Under the pieces are notes generated by a model. It did not search any database, had not been told where the DNA came from, and saw only the letters and a program-made list of their open reading frames with translations. A program made the translations under genes and the position numbers. From contig NZ_AXUN02000198.1 in NCBI RefSeq assembly GCF_000495435.3, forward strand, positions 1 through 64,000: a stretch of 64,000 bases of DNA. Direction: 5' to 3'. The number at the start of each line of letters is the position of its first letter. The first letter of the stretch is position 1. This document shows, piece after piece, positions 51,735 to 60,802 of this stretch. The DNA is from Youngiibacter fragilis 232.1. GTDB lineage: Bacteria; Bacillota; Clostridia; Clostridiales; Clostridiaceae.

Positions 51735-54305
51735 CTACTTAGATTTTCTATAGAATGTGTTTTCCAGAGGGAGTCTTGTCCTGAAGTTCCTGTCAAGGTT
51801 GAAGTAGGCATTCTGGACAGCCGGCGCCGTAGGTACGGTGGTTATCTCACCTATGCCCTTTGCTCCGTACGCCAGTGAATCCTCGTTCTTTTCCACAAGC
51901 ACAGCCCTGACCTCAGGTATCTGGGTTGACTTGAAGAGTCCGAGTGTCCCGTATTTTACCTTCGGGACAGAGGCTTCAAGCTTGAAGTCCTCCGTGAGGG
52001 CGTATCCCAGTCCCATAACCACTCCGCCTTCAATCTGGCCTTCTGCAGCAACCGGATTGATCGCACGTCCAATGTCGTGGGCCGCAATGACCTTCACAAG
52101 CTTCCCTTCCTTGTCGAGTACCACCATCTGGGTCGCGAAACCGTAGGATACATGGCTGACAGGATTCGGCTTGTCTGAGCCCATGGGGTCTGACTTGAAG
52201 GAGTATTCCCCCTTGTAGAGCTCACCTTCGAGCTCCGCCAGGCTCCTGCCCTTGTCAAGCTGCTCCTTGAGCTGGAGTGCCGCGGTCCTTACTGCTTCAC
52301 CTGTGAATACGGTCTGCCTTGATGCAGTTGTCGTACCCGAATTCGGCGTGTACTTCGTATCGGGATTCTCAACGACTACCTGGTCAAAAGTAAGGCCTGT
52401 GGTCTCACAAAGAACCTGAAGCATTATGGTCCCGATTCCCTGTCCTATGCAGGCTGCGCTGCTCCTTATGTGTGCCTTGCCGTTCTTTATCGCTATGTTG
52501 CATCTTCCTGTATCGGGAACTCCTACGCCAAGTCCTGCGTTCTTCATTCCTGAAGCGAGGCCTACTGCGTAAGAAGGGTCATTCCAGTACCTGTCGAACT
52601 CTTCCTTCACTGCATCCAGCGTCTCGACGAAGCCTGTTCCGCCGTCGGCTATCTGTCCGTTCGGCAGTTCGTCTCCCGGCTTTATCGCATTCCTTCTCCT
52701 GATCTCCCATGGGGAAATTCCGACCTTGTCCGCAAGTGCGTTCAGGCAGCTTTCCATGGCGAAGCAGGACTGGGTCACCCCGAAGCCCCTGAAGGCTCCT
52801 GAAGGAGGATTGTTGGTGTAGGCTGCCCTTCCTTCGATATCGACATTGTGGTAGTTGTAGGGTCCTGCAGCATGGGTGCATGCCCTCTGAAGCACAGGAC
52901 CGCCCAGTGAGGCATATGCGCCCGTATCTGAAACTATCCTTGCCTTCATTCCCTGCAGTATCCCGTTTTCATCGCAGCCTACGGTGAAGTGCATCTCCAT
53001 GGGGTGCCTCTTGGGATGTATCGCAAGGCTTTCCGCCCTGGAGAACCTCACCTTGACAGGCTTCTGCACGAGATAGGCCAGAAGTCCCGCATGATGCTGG
53101 ACCACCATGTCCTCCTTGCCTCCGAAACCTCCGCCGACGTAGGCGCTCCTTATCCTTACCTTTTCAATGGGTATTCCGCATACCTCTGCCACTTCCCTCT
53201 GCTCATCGTATATGCCCTGGCTGGCTGTTATTACCTCAAGCCCGTCTCCTACCGGGATGCCTATTGCGCATTCAGGCTCGAGGAAGGCATGGTCGGTGGC
53301 AGGAGTGTTGAAGGTCATGTCGACAACATATGCAGATTCCTTCAGGGCCATTTCTGCGTCTCCGCGCTTCAGCTGCTGGAATGACAGCTGGTTTCCCTTT
53401 TCGTGGATCTTTGGAGCATCCTCTGCCAGGGATTCGGCAGGCGATGTTATCGGCTTAAGCTCCTCATACTCCACATTTATAAGGCCAAGGGCCTTTTCAA
53501 GTATCTCCTCAGTCTCGGCGACAACAAGGGCAACAGAGTCCCCGATGTACCTTGTGGTCTCACCGATGTCTATCATCGCAGGCCAGTCCTTTACGAGGTG
53601 GCCGATGTACCTGTGGCCCGGGATGTCCTTGGCAGTATATGCTCCGATGACTCCCGGAAGGGCAGCTGCTTCGCTTGTATCTATTGAAAGCACTGTAGCC
53701 CTGGGGAACCTGGTCCTCAGAGCCTTACCGTATACCATACCGTCAATCTTGTAGTCGTCCACGTATTTCCCTGTTCCAAGCGCCTTTGCCCTCGCATCGA
53801 CTCTTGGTACGCTGTGGTACACTCCCGACTTGTCATTTGACACTATCGGCGTACCTTCCCTGAGTATCTTCGCAGCCATGAGCATCGCATCGACTATCTT
53901 CACATAGCCGGTACACCTGCATATGTTTCCTCTGATACCCTTCCTGCAGTCTTCCGCTGTGGGGTCGGGATTGACATCAATAAGGGCTTTTGCAGCCACT
54001 ATCATTCCCGGTGTGCAGAATCCGCACTGTACTGCCCCTGCCTTCTCAAATGAGTAGGCATAAACTTCCTTCTCCCTTTCAGTGAAGCCTTCCAGGGTCT
54101 CCACGCTCTTCCCGGCTACCTTGGCGGTAGTCAGGACGCAGGCCTTGGTAAGCTTTCCGTCAACCAGCACCGAGCAGGTGCCGCAGGCGCCTTCGCTGCA
54201 GCCGTTCTTGACCGACGTAAGGCCAAGCTCCTCCCTCAGATACTTCATGAGGCCCATATCCTCTGCCGAAATAATCTCTTTTCCGTTTACCTTAAATGCA
54301 AACAT
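51735..54305 (-). CDS. Selenium-dependent xanthine dehydrogenase (fused Fe-S and Mo subunits)
   Basis: The 856-residue protein fuses two [2Fe-2S] domains (CSEGACGTCSVLVDG and CGFCTPGMIV...RGNICRCTGY, residues about 35-145) to the molybdopterin domain of xanthine dehydrogenases (from about 165; VGGGFGGKEDMVVQHHAGLLAY, PSGAFRGFGVTQ, GIGEITTVPTAP). An FAD subunit is absent. Adjacent yqeC/yqeB mark it as the selenium-dependent form, with labile Se as Mo ligand; there is no in-frame TGA for selenocysteine. It hydroxylates xanthine or another purine. AAGGAG precedes the ATG, and a promoter with a structured leader lies upstream. Confidence 0.93.
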   Translation of the reverse strand: MFAFKVNGKEIISAEDMGLMKYLREELGLTSVKNGCSEGACGTCSVLVDGKLTKACVLTTAKVAGKSVETLEGFTEREKEVYAYSFEKAGAVQCGFCTPGMIVAAKALIDVNPDPTAEDCRKGIRGNICRCTGYVKIVDAMLMAAKILREGTPIVSNDKSGVYHSVPRVDARAKALGTGKYVDDYKIDGMVYGKALRTRFPRATVLSIDTSEAAALPGVIGAYTAKDIPGHRYIGHLVKDWPAMIDIGETTRYIGDSVALVVAETEEILEKALGLINVEYEELKPITSPAESLAEDAPKIHEKGNQLSFQQLKRGDAEMALKESAYVVDMTFNTPATDHAFLEPECAIGIPVGDGLEVITASQGIYDEQREVAEVCGIPIEKVRIRSAYVGGGFGGKEDMVVQHHAGLLAYLVQKPVKVRFSRAESLAIHPKRHPMEMHFTVGCDENGILQGMKARIVSDTGAYASLGGPVLQRACTHAAGPYNYHNVDIEGRAAYTNNPPSGAFRGFGVTQSCFAMESCLNALADKVGISPWEIRRRNAIKPGDELPNGQIADGGTGFVETLDAVKEEFDRYWNDPSYAVGLASGMKNAGLGVGVPDTGRCNIAIKNGKAHIRSSAACIGQGIGTIMLQVLCETTGLTFDQVVVENPDTKYTPNSGTTTASRQTVFTGEAVRTAALQLKEQLDKGRSLAELEGELYKGEYSFKSDPMGSDKPNPVSHVSYGFATQMVVLDKEGKLVKVIAAHDIGRAINPVAAEGQIEGGVVMGLGYALTEDFKLEASVPKVKYGTLGLFKSTQIPEVRAVLVEKNEDSLAYGAKGIGEITTVPTAPAVQNAYFNLDRNFRTRLPLENTFYRKSK

Positions 54306-54466
54306 GCATACCTCTCCTTTTTGGCCGTGAAAAAATCAATCCAACGACAACCGCCAGGTTTGTCTGTAATTGTTTACAAAAAACCTCTGGCAGTGCAGCA
54401 AAAAGCGGGTTAAGGTCTCCACATCAGCCCGGAATGCAACAATGGAGACGAATGACACTTATAATC
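54306..54466 (-). promoter_or_regulatory. Structured 5' leader of the xanthine dehydrogenase operon
   Basis: About 160 nt of leader contain two clear stems: GTCTCC/GGAGAC (54415-54420 with 54444-54449), and a longer hairpin (54353-54391) made of GCCA/TGGC, GGTTT/AAACC and TGTAA/TTACA with small bulges. No terminator is obvious. A purine riboswitch consensus was not found. A ligand-sensing or attenuating role is possible; this is inference. Confidence 0.5.
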
Positions 54467-54472
54467 GCGCTA

Positions 54473-54501
54473 ATTATATCATTATGAAAACGAAAACTCA
54501 A
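54473..54501 (-). promoter_or_regulatory. Promoter of the xanthine dehydrogenase operon
   Basis: On the minus strand TTGAGT (54501-54496), a 17-bp spacer and TATAAT (54478-54473) give near-consensus sigma-A spacing. Transcription would start near 54466. Confidence 0.8.
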
Positions 54502-54632
54502 CAAGCTGTGAAATCCTTGTCATCGTGAGGACCAGATCAAGGTAAGTTCAACTTAGGGATAAGATTGACCATACCTGATAATGTAGGGAGCGGTGGAAGG
54601 CTGAAGTGAAAGAAGTGAAAGGATCTGGCCAA

Positions 54633-54706
54633 AATAAGATTGCACCGCATTTTAGCCTGTAATGTCGCTGTTTTCTTGGCTATAATAAGATTGTATCGTA
54701 TTTTGG
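54633..54706 (+). repeat. Pair of 23-bp direct repeats upstream of the AAA ATPase gene
   Basis: AATAAGATTGCACCGCATTTT (from 54633) recurs as AATAAGATTGTATCGTATTTT from 54684 with about four changes. The second copy overlaps a TATAAT (54681-54686). They may be regulator sites. Confidence 0.5.
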
Positions 54707-54744
54707 TAGAAGGAGGCTTTGCTATGGCATATATCTAAAGAGAT

Positions 54745-55947
54745 TTGGAGAGCAAAATCCGTACTCTTTCAGAAGAATATTCCGGAATTATCATCACAGC
54801 GCCTCGTCAGGTTGGCAAGACTACAGTTTTAAAACAGCTGATGGATAAGGATCGCGAATATGTGACACTGGATGACATGGAGGAGCGCCATCTTGCGAAG
54901 ACTGACCCTGCAATGTTTTTGCAAATGCACTCTCTTCCAATCATGATAGATGAAGTGCAATATGCACCAGAGCTTTTTTCATATATCAAGATTGCTGTTG
55001 ACAATGGAGCTGCGCCAGGCTCGTTTTGGCTTACAGGCTCTCATACCTTCAAGCTTATGGAGCTGGCCCAAGAGTCATTAGCAAGCAGAATTGCAATTCT
55101 CAACATGCATGCCTTGTCACAGCATGAAATATACGGCAAAGGGGAAGCTGCTCCGTTCACTGTAGATATTGACGCGCTTAAGGCTCGAAAAGACAGGATT
55201 GAACCAACTGATATGAAGGGTATTTACGAACGAATCTGGAAAGGTTCCATGCCTGGTCTTGTCAGTGGAAGGTATAAAGACAGGGATGTGTTCTACAGCA
55301 GCTATCTGCAGACCTATATCCAGCGTGATGTAAGAGAGCAGGCTGCGATTACAGATACTATGCTTTTCAGTGATTTTATCCGTTCAGCTGCTGCAAGAGT
55401 GGGGCAGATTCTGAACACCCATGACATCGCACAGGATGTCGGCGTTTCAGATGACACAGCAAAGCGCTGGCTGCTGATAATGGAAAGATCAGGCGTGATT
55501 TTTTATCTGAAACCATACTCAAACAATCTTCTAAAACGTACAATAAGGACGCCAAAACTGTATTTTTTTGATACTGGTCTGGTTGTTTATCTGACCAGGT
55601 ACTCTTCGCCGGAAATATTGGCAAGTGGAGCCATAAGTGGTGCAATTCTAGAAAATTATGCAGTATCAGAAATCCTTAAGACTTATCATGACAATGCCAG
55701 GGAGTGCCTGATGTGGCATTACCGAGACAAGGAAAGCAATGAGATCGATATAGTCCTGGAGAACGATGGATCACTACATCCTCTGGAGATCAAGCGATCT
55801 GTGAATCCGGGCAGTGAGCTGATTGGTACATTCAATTTGCTGGATAAGGCATCTGTTTCCCGCGGCAAGGGAGCCATACTATGCATGCGTCCTGAATTAA
55901 CAGCCATAAATACAGATAATTATGTCATACCTATATGGATGATATAG
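54745..55947 (+). CDS. AAA_14/DUF4143 ATPase with an early stop codon
   Basis: The protein has a P-loop (APRQVGKTTVL), Walker B (LPIMIDEVQ), a sensor-1-like WLTGSHTFKL, a winged-helix part (THDIAQDVGVSDDTAKRWLLIMERSGVI) and a C-terminal nuclease-like fold (EIDIVLENDGSLHPLEIKRS) typical of DUF4143 ATPases. Family members usually begin MxYIxRDLExKI. Here the well-placed start (ATG 54724, AAGGAGG upstream) reads MAYI then TAA at 54736, then RDLESKIR in frame. So a nonsense codon at position 5 splits the gene; reinitiation at TTG 54745 could give the 400-residue product. It uses CGN Arg codons, unlike its flanks. Confidence 0.8.
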   Translation: MESKIRTLSEEYSGIIITAPRQVGKTTVLKQLMDKDREYVTLDDMEERHLAKTDPAMFLQMHSLPIMIDEVQYAPELFSYIKIAVDNGAAPGSFWLTGSHTFKLMELAQESLASRIAILNMHALSQHEIYGKGEAAPFTVDIDALKARKDRIEPTDMKGIYERIWKGSMPGLVSGRYKDRDVFYSSYLQTYIQRDVREQAAITDTMLFSDFIRSAAARVGQILNTHDIAQDVGVSDDTAKRWLLIMERSGVIFYLKPYSNNLLKRTIRTPKLYFFDTGLVVYLTRYSSPEILASGAISGAILENYAVSEILKTYHDNARECLMWHYRDKESNEIDIVLENDGSLHPLEIKRSVNPGSELIGTFNLLDKASVSRGKGAILCMRPELTAINTDNYVIPIWMI

Positions 55948-56079
55948 GATACTAGGGCTATCGGTGATCTTAGGGAAGTCTTTATGCAAAATCAGGATGA
56001 TGACGGGCTAAGGACTGATTTTCATTTAGGAGCAAATGGTATCTGATTAATAAATTGGAGACAATCTGGGGGAGGAACC

Positions 56080-56808
56080 ATGAGCAGAAAAATGGATAAT
56101 AGCAATCCTGATCTGACATTTTTTAAGAGAAAAGGTAATAAGATGCTCTCATTCTTACTGGATTGCGTCAGTAAGGGGGACCGCTCTGGTATTCTCGAAC
56201 TGTTCTCAGGAAATGACTATAGTGAAATAACTAAGATTATTGTCGGTAATGAGACAACTGTTGCTGTGATGGTATTCCAGTATCTGGCACCTCAGATAGT
56301 AAGGGCAGCTGTAGATGGCGGTCTTCCTTGGTCAGAAGCATCTGGACACTACCTTCAATATGTTGATGATTCGAGAAAATTGGGTTCAGTCTCAACTCTT
56401 CTCGAGCTTCAGAAGAAAATGTTCGTTGATTATGCTGAAATGGTTTCGAATGCGATTCATGAATTTTCTCCTTTGGTTCGAGAATGCAGACTCTATATTA
56501 AAGCCAATCCAGGTGGGAATCTTTCCTTGTCAGAAATCTCCGGGAGACTTTTTACCAGCAAAAGCCATCTGTCCCATGCTTTTAAGGACGAGACAGGAGA
56601 AACTATCTCAGACTTCATAAGGTACACCAGGATAGAGGAGTCCAAACGGATGATCAGGTATACTTCTGCTACAATCACAAGCATTGGAGAGACCCTCGGA
56701 TTTTCTTCTCCAAGTCATTTTTCAAGCGTATTCCATAAGGTGACTGGAATGACACCGATGGAATTTCGGAACAAATACGCGAAGGTGGTACTTGGTACAG
56801 GGCAATAA
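56080..56808 (+). CDS. AraC-family transcriptional regulator
   Basis: The 242-residue protein has an unassigned N-terminal part (about 1-135) and a C-terminal AraC DNA-binding domain with two HTH motifs: LSLSEISGRLFTSKSHLSHAFKDETGETISDFIRYTRI and TITSIGETLGFSSPSHFSSVFHKVTGMTPMEFRNKY. GGGGGAGG precedes the ATG. It lies directly ahead of the SDR gene, which it may regulate. Base and codon use match the neighbouring ATPase and SDR genes, not the flanking selenium-hydroxylase genes. Confidence 0.9.
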   Translation: MSRKMDNSNPDLTFFKRKGNKMLSFLLDCVSKGDRSGILELFSGNDYSEITKIIVGNETTVAVMVFQYLAPQIVRAAVDGGLPWSEASGHYLQYVDDSRKLGSVSTLLELQKKMFVDYAEMVSNAIHEFSPLVRECRLYIKANPGGNLSLSEISGRLFTSKSHLSHAFKDETGETISDFIRYTRIEESKRMIRYTSATITSIGETLGFSSPSHFSSVFHKVTGMTPMEFRNKYAKVVLGTGQ

Positions 56809-56923
56809 TAGCAATAATCTGATAGCCACTGCATTATTATGACAGTAAGAAATTATCTGCCTTGGTATTATGATGGAAGATATTGAATTTTCCAATAATT
56901 TACCAGGGGGGGACAGGAAAGAT

Positions 56924-57910
56924 ATGGGAAATCTTGAAGGAAAAGTCGCAATCGTGACAGGATCAGGCCAGGGTATTGGACGAGGAATAGCAGTTTATCT
57001 TGCTAGGCAAGGAGTGAAAGTAGTAACCAACAACAGGAAGCAAGGATCGGGTACGCTCAGGAAATTCAAAAAGGAAGACATACCTAAGGAAGACTGGGAC
57101 AAGATGATCGAGCTTGTCGGCGATGCCGAAACCACTGCTGAGCTGATCAGAAGTGAAGGAGGCGAAGCATTACCATTCTTTGGAGATGTTTCCGAATGGG
57201 ACACTGCAGAGAAGATTGTGAACTTTGCGGTAGATACCTTCGGAAGTGTTGATATTGTAGTGAACAATGCAGCAGGGACAGGTTCAGGATCCGTACTTTC
57301 TACTACCGAAGAGAAGTGGGATCTACTAACAGGCACGAAACTGAAAGGCTCTTTCAATCTGATGCATTTTGCTGTACCTCATATGATCAAGGGTGGCTAT
57401 GGAAGGATTCTGAATGCAAGTTCTGAAGCATGGACCGGTATACCGGACAATGTAGCATATTGTGTTGCAAATGCAGGTGTGGTTGGGCTTACCTGGGCTG
57501 CGGCAAAGGAATTATGGAGATACGGAATCACAGTCAATGCATTCTGTCCACAGGGAGCATCTCCATCACATGCTGTGGAGTATGCAGCAATGGTAAGAAA
57601 TGTAAAGAACATAACAGGCAGGGAGCCGGATCCAAATATTCTGAAGGTGGTAGAGCAAAATCACGGAGACCCTATTGGGATCGGGCCCGTCCTGGCTTTT
57701 CTCTGCACTGAAGAAGGCGCACACATAAGCGGTTCAGTCTTCAGTATCTATGCTTCTGGTGTAGCAAAGCTTTATGAAAATCCTGCGGTAGTGTCACAAA
57801 TCTCGAAAAAACCAGGAGAATCCTGGACACTTGAAGAATTGAACACAGCCTTCAGCGAAGAGCTTCTTGGCAAGGATTATAAGGCTCCAGCAAGTGTGAG
57901 GATGTGGTAA
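56924..57910 (+). CDS. Short-chain dehydrogenase/reductase with altered catalytic motif
   Basis: From ATG 56924 the protein has 328 residues and a Rossmann fold with KVAIVTGSGQGIGRGIA for NAD(P), NNAAG, and NASSEAW near the catalytic Ser. The YxxxK motif reads YCVAN: Tyr179 is present, but Asn183 replaces the catalytic Lys. That suggests an altered mechanism or a non-redox role. A C-terminal extension (SWTLEELNTAFSEELL) is longer than in classical 250-residue SDRs. It lies after the AraC gene. The substrate is unknown. The longer frame from 56870 lacks an RBS. Confidence 0.83.
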   Translation: MGNLEGKVAIVTGSGQGIGRGIAVYLARQGVKVVTNNRKQGSGTLRKFKKEDIPKEDWDKMIELVGDAETTAELIRSEGGEALPFFGDVSEWDTAEKIVNFAVDTFGSVDIVVNNAAGTGSGSVLSTTEEKWDLLTGTKLKGSFNLMHFAVPHMIKGGYGRILNASSEAWTGIPDNVAYCVANAGVVGLTWAAAKELWRYGITVNAFCPQGASPSHAVEYAAMVRNVKNITGREPDPNILKVVEQNHGDPIGIGPVLAFLCTEEGAHISGSVFSIYASGVAKLYENPAVVSQISKKPGESWTLEELNTAFSEELLGKDYKAPASVRMW

Positions 57911-57997
57911 TGAAATAAAGGGAACGGTCTCGTTGAACTGCCTTCCGGAATGGATTATCATTATGATAAGAATCGTAAATACGGAAGGTTGATGGAT

Positions 57998-58819
57998 ATG
58001 GAGACAGATGTACTGGAATTTTTGACTGACAGGCTGAAGACAGGAAGAAAGTGCGCCATGATACTTCTTGAGGTCAATGAGGGCTCGACCCCTGGAGTGA
58101 CGGGGTCGATCATGGCTGTGGACTCTGAAGGGAAAAGGACCGGAACCATAGGAGGCGGAAACCTTGAGTACCAGGTTGTAAAAAGGGCCCTTGAAGGGAT
58201 GAAGGAAGGGAAGCATTTCGGCTTCGAGTATTCGCTCGTTGAGAAGGGGGAGCTGGCCATGGTATGCGGGGGAGATGTCAAGGGATTCGTGAAGTACTTC
58301 AATCCACCCTCGAACCTCGTCATATTCGGGGCAGGGCACGTAGGTGAGAAGCTTGCCGAGGTAGCGAAGCCCCTTGGCTTCAACATATACATAGCCGATG
58401 ACAGGGAGGAATACTCATCACTTCCCGCATATTCTGGGATCAAAGAATACATAAGCCTCAAACCTTCTGAGGCAAAGTCAAGGATACCCTTCGGTGAGAA
58501 CACTTACATAGTTGTCGCAACGAGAGGGCATGTGCTTGACCAGGAAGCCTACAAGGCATGCCTGGGTGAAAGATATGCCTACCTTGGAGGTCTCGGAAGC
58601 AGGAAGAAGGCACTGGAGACGCTTGCGCTCCTTAAGGGAAGCGGATACACGGATGAGGTCCTCGGGACATTGCATCTGCCCATAGGCCTTGACATATCCA
58701 ACGGAAGTCCGGCGGAAATAGCTGTCGCAATTCTTGCTGAGATCCTTCAGGTGAAGAACGGGAAGGAGCTTCGGAGCATGAAGGACAGGATGGCTGGTGC
58801 CGGCGGAGCTTCCAGATGA
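57998..58819 (+). CDS. xdhC: XdhC/CoxI-family molybdenum hydroxylase maturation factor
   Basis: The protein has the XdhC N-terminal domain (GSTPGVTGSIMAVDSEGKRTGTIGGGNLEYQVVKRA) and a C-terminal Rossmann-like domain (NLVIFGAGHVGEKLAEVAKPLGFNIYIADDREEYS...HLPIGLDISNGSPAEIAVAILAEILQVKNG). XdhC binds molybdenum cofactor and sulfurates or selenates it before insertion into the hydroxylase. It probably serves the enzyme at 51.7-54.3 kb, from which it is separated by three foreign-looking genes. I prefer ATG 57998 (AAGG 9 nt upstream); longer frames begin at 57992 and 57950. It overlaps the next gene by 4 bp. Confidence 0.92.
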   Translation: METDVLEFLTDRLKTGRKCAMILLEVNEGSTPGVTGSIMAVDSEGKRTGTIGGGNLEYQVVKRALEGMKEGKHFGFEYSLVEKGELAMVCGGDVKGFVKYFNPPSNLVIFGAGHVGEKLAEVAKPLGFNIYIADDREEYSSLPAYSGIKEYISLKPSEAKSRIPFGENTYIVVATRGHVLDQEAYKACLGERYAYLGGLGSRKKALETLALLKGSGYTDEVLGTLHLPIGLDISNGSPAEIAVAILAEILQVKNGKELRSMKDRMAGAGGASR

Positions 58820-60615
58820 AAAGGGGTATGGATCCAGGCATTTCTGAGAAAAGGTCCTACCTCAAGCAGATACAGCCTTCCGTGACAAAGTATGCGGAGG
58901 TCATAGCCGGCGTACTCAACGTTGATGTGGAGATAGTGGATGACAATCTGGAGAAGATAGCGGGAACCGGAAGGTTCAAAGACGACATCAACACATTCTC
59001 AAAGGGTCTCGTATACGAGACCGTACTAAGGGAAGGACGGCACAGGGTAATAGATTTCCCCCGGGAAAACGAGATATGCAGGTTTTGCGATTCCAGGGGC
59101 GAATGCATAGAGACAATGGAGATCGCAACACCGATAATGTCGGACGGGGAGAAGATAGGTGTCATAGGCCTTGTCTGCACCACAGAGGAGCAGAAGGGAT
59201 ACATCAGCAGAAGCCTTGATTCCCACGTGGATTTCCTGAATCAGATCAGTGACCTCATAGCCTCCAAGGTCCAGGAGAACAGGAGCTTTGAGACTAACCT
59301 TGCCAGCATATCCATGCTGAGGAACATACTGGACAACATAGAGAACGGGGTAATCGTCGTCGATGACGGCGGCAGTGTTGCGTATATCAACCAGAAGGCC
59401 ATGGGGAAGCTCGGCGTGGAAGCTGAGGTGAAGGTCCTGGGTAAGGTGTTTGATGCAAGGAAGGGTGCAAGCGGAATTGGGAATGCGGACGAATACGCCA
59501 TAAGGATCGGAGGCAGGTCCTACAAGGTAATGGGTAATCTTCTGGAGCTTGCCCCCATATACAGGGGCTACAGGAAGCTCTTCATATTCTCAACCCTGAG
59601 GGAGGTAAGGAACTCAGCGTACGCGCTGACATCGGAGACCAGGCTTCTTCCCATGGAGAACATAATTGGTGAGTCCGATGTCATGAAGGAGATCAAGGAA
59701 ACCATTGCAAAGGTTGCAAGGACCGGCTCAACAGTGCTCATAAGGGGTGAGAGCGGTACAGGCAAGGAGCTGATAGCAAGGGCGATACATGCCGAAAGCG
59801 ACAGGAGGGACCAGCCCTTTGTCGGAATAAACTGCTCGGCCATACCTGAGACCCTGATTGAGAGCGAATTCTTCGGATATGCTAAGGGCGCGTTTTCCGG
59901 GGCAAGCCCTGGCGGCAGGATAGGAAAGTTCGAGCTTGCGAACAAGGGGGTCCTGTTCCTTGATGAAATAGGGGACATGCCTCTTTATCTTCAGACAAAG
60001 GTCCTGAGGGTGCTGCAGGAGAGGTCCTTCTCCAGGGTGGGGTCAAATGAGACCATAGACCTTGACATAAGGGTCGTAGCAGCAACCAACAGGAACCTGG
60101 AGGAGATGATAAGGACTAACCAGTTCAGGAGAGACCTGTTCTACAGGCTTAACGTCATTCCAATAGATGTGCCTCCGCTCAGGTCCAGGGGGGACGATCT
60201 TGAGCTTCTTGTGGAGACCTTCCTCACAAAGTACAATTCACTGTTCGGCAAGGACATTACCGGGATAGACGGCGAAGCGATGAAGGCGCTGAAGAAATAC
60301 AAATGGCCTGGCAATGTAAGGGAGCTTGAGAACATCATACAGTATATGGTGACCATGGCAGGCTCAACAGGCATGATCATGAAGGATACGCTGCCTGAAG
60401 GGATACTCCGTGGCAGCAAGTCCGGTAACCATAAGATATCCACATCGGATACCAGGACCCTCAGGGAGATCGAAGACGAGCATATCAGGAACATCCTGGA
60501 GCTTTACGGAACTACGACCGAGGGCAAGAAGAAGGCTGCAAAGGTGCTTGGGATAGGAATAGCGACACTTTACAGAAAGCTCGGAGAAATTTATCAGAAT
60601 GATAAAAACCTTTGA
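58816..60615 (+). CDS. Sigma-54-dependent transcriptional activator
   Basis: The 599-residue protein has an N-terminal sensory part with a small Cys cluster (CRFCDSRGEC, about residues 90-99), a PAS domain (about 160-275), and the AAA+ sigma-54 interaction domain: IIGESDVMKEI, GESGTGKELIARAIH (Walker A), GAFSGA (sigma-54 contact, variant of GAFTGA), GVLFLDEIGDM (Walker B) and FRRDLFYRLNVIPI. A Fis-type HTH ends it (AAKVLGIGIATLYRKLGEI). It is coupled to xdhC and lies upstream of a sigma-54 promoter before dpaL, so it likely activates that operon in response to a purine- or redox-linked signal. Confidence 0.94.
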   Translation: MKRGMDPGISEKRSYLKQIQPSVTKYAEVIAGVLNVDVEIVDDNLEKIAGTGRFKDDINTFSKGLVYETVLREGRHRVIDFPRENEICRFCDSRGECIETMEIATPIMSDGEKIGVIGLVCTTEEQKGYISRSLDSHVDFLNQISDLIASKVQENRSFETNLASISMLRNILDNIENGVIVVDDGGSVAYINQKAMGKLGVEAEVKVLGKVFDARKGASGIGNADEYAIRIGGRSYKVMGNLLELAPIYRGYRKLFIFSTLREVRNSAYALTSETRLLPMENIIGESDVMKEIKETIAKVARTGSTVLIRGESGTGKELIARAIHAESDRRDQPFVGINCSAIPETLIESEFFGYAKGAFSGASPGGRIGKFELANKGVLFLDEIGDMPLYLQTKVLRVLQERSFSRVGSNETIDLDIRVVAATNRNLEEMIRTNQFRRDLFYRLNVIPIDVPPLRSRGDDLELLVETFLTKYNSLFGKDITGIDGEAMKALKKYKWPGNVRELENIIQYMVTMAGSTGMIMKDTLPEGILRGSKSGNHKISTSDTRTLREIEDEHIRNILELYGTTTEGKKKAAKVLGIGIATLYRKLGEIYQNDKNL

Positions 60616-60683
60616 TATCAATGGATTTCTTGAAATCATAGAATGAAATCGATTGCCATTGACGTTGGAATGGAGATTATTTT

Positions 60684-60724
60684 ATTATCAAAATGAGAAT
60701 TAGTTCTCATTTTGATAATTTTTT
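60684..60724 (+). terminator. Terminator of the sigma-54 activator gene
   Basis: A 16-bp perfect AT-rich stem (60684-60699 with 60704-60719; TTATCAAAATGAGAA on the left arm) with a TTAG loop is followed by TTTTT. It lies about 70 bp after the stop. Confidence 0.82.
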
Positions 60725-60802
60725 GTCTGAAAACGAATGCGGAGCAGCCATGAAATTGAGTCACCCAAAAATCATATCGGCAATCAGAAGAGAAAATATT
60801 AA

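Noticed and set aside
51735-54305. Selenocysteine codon in the xanthine dehydrogenase
   Set aside because: The frame is open throughout with no in-frame TGA; selenium here would be a labile cofactor ligand.
54306-54466. Known purine (guanine/xanthine) riboswitch
   Set aside because: The conserved loop and junction sequences of the purine class are missing; left as an unassigned structured leader.
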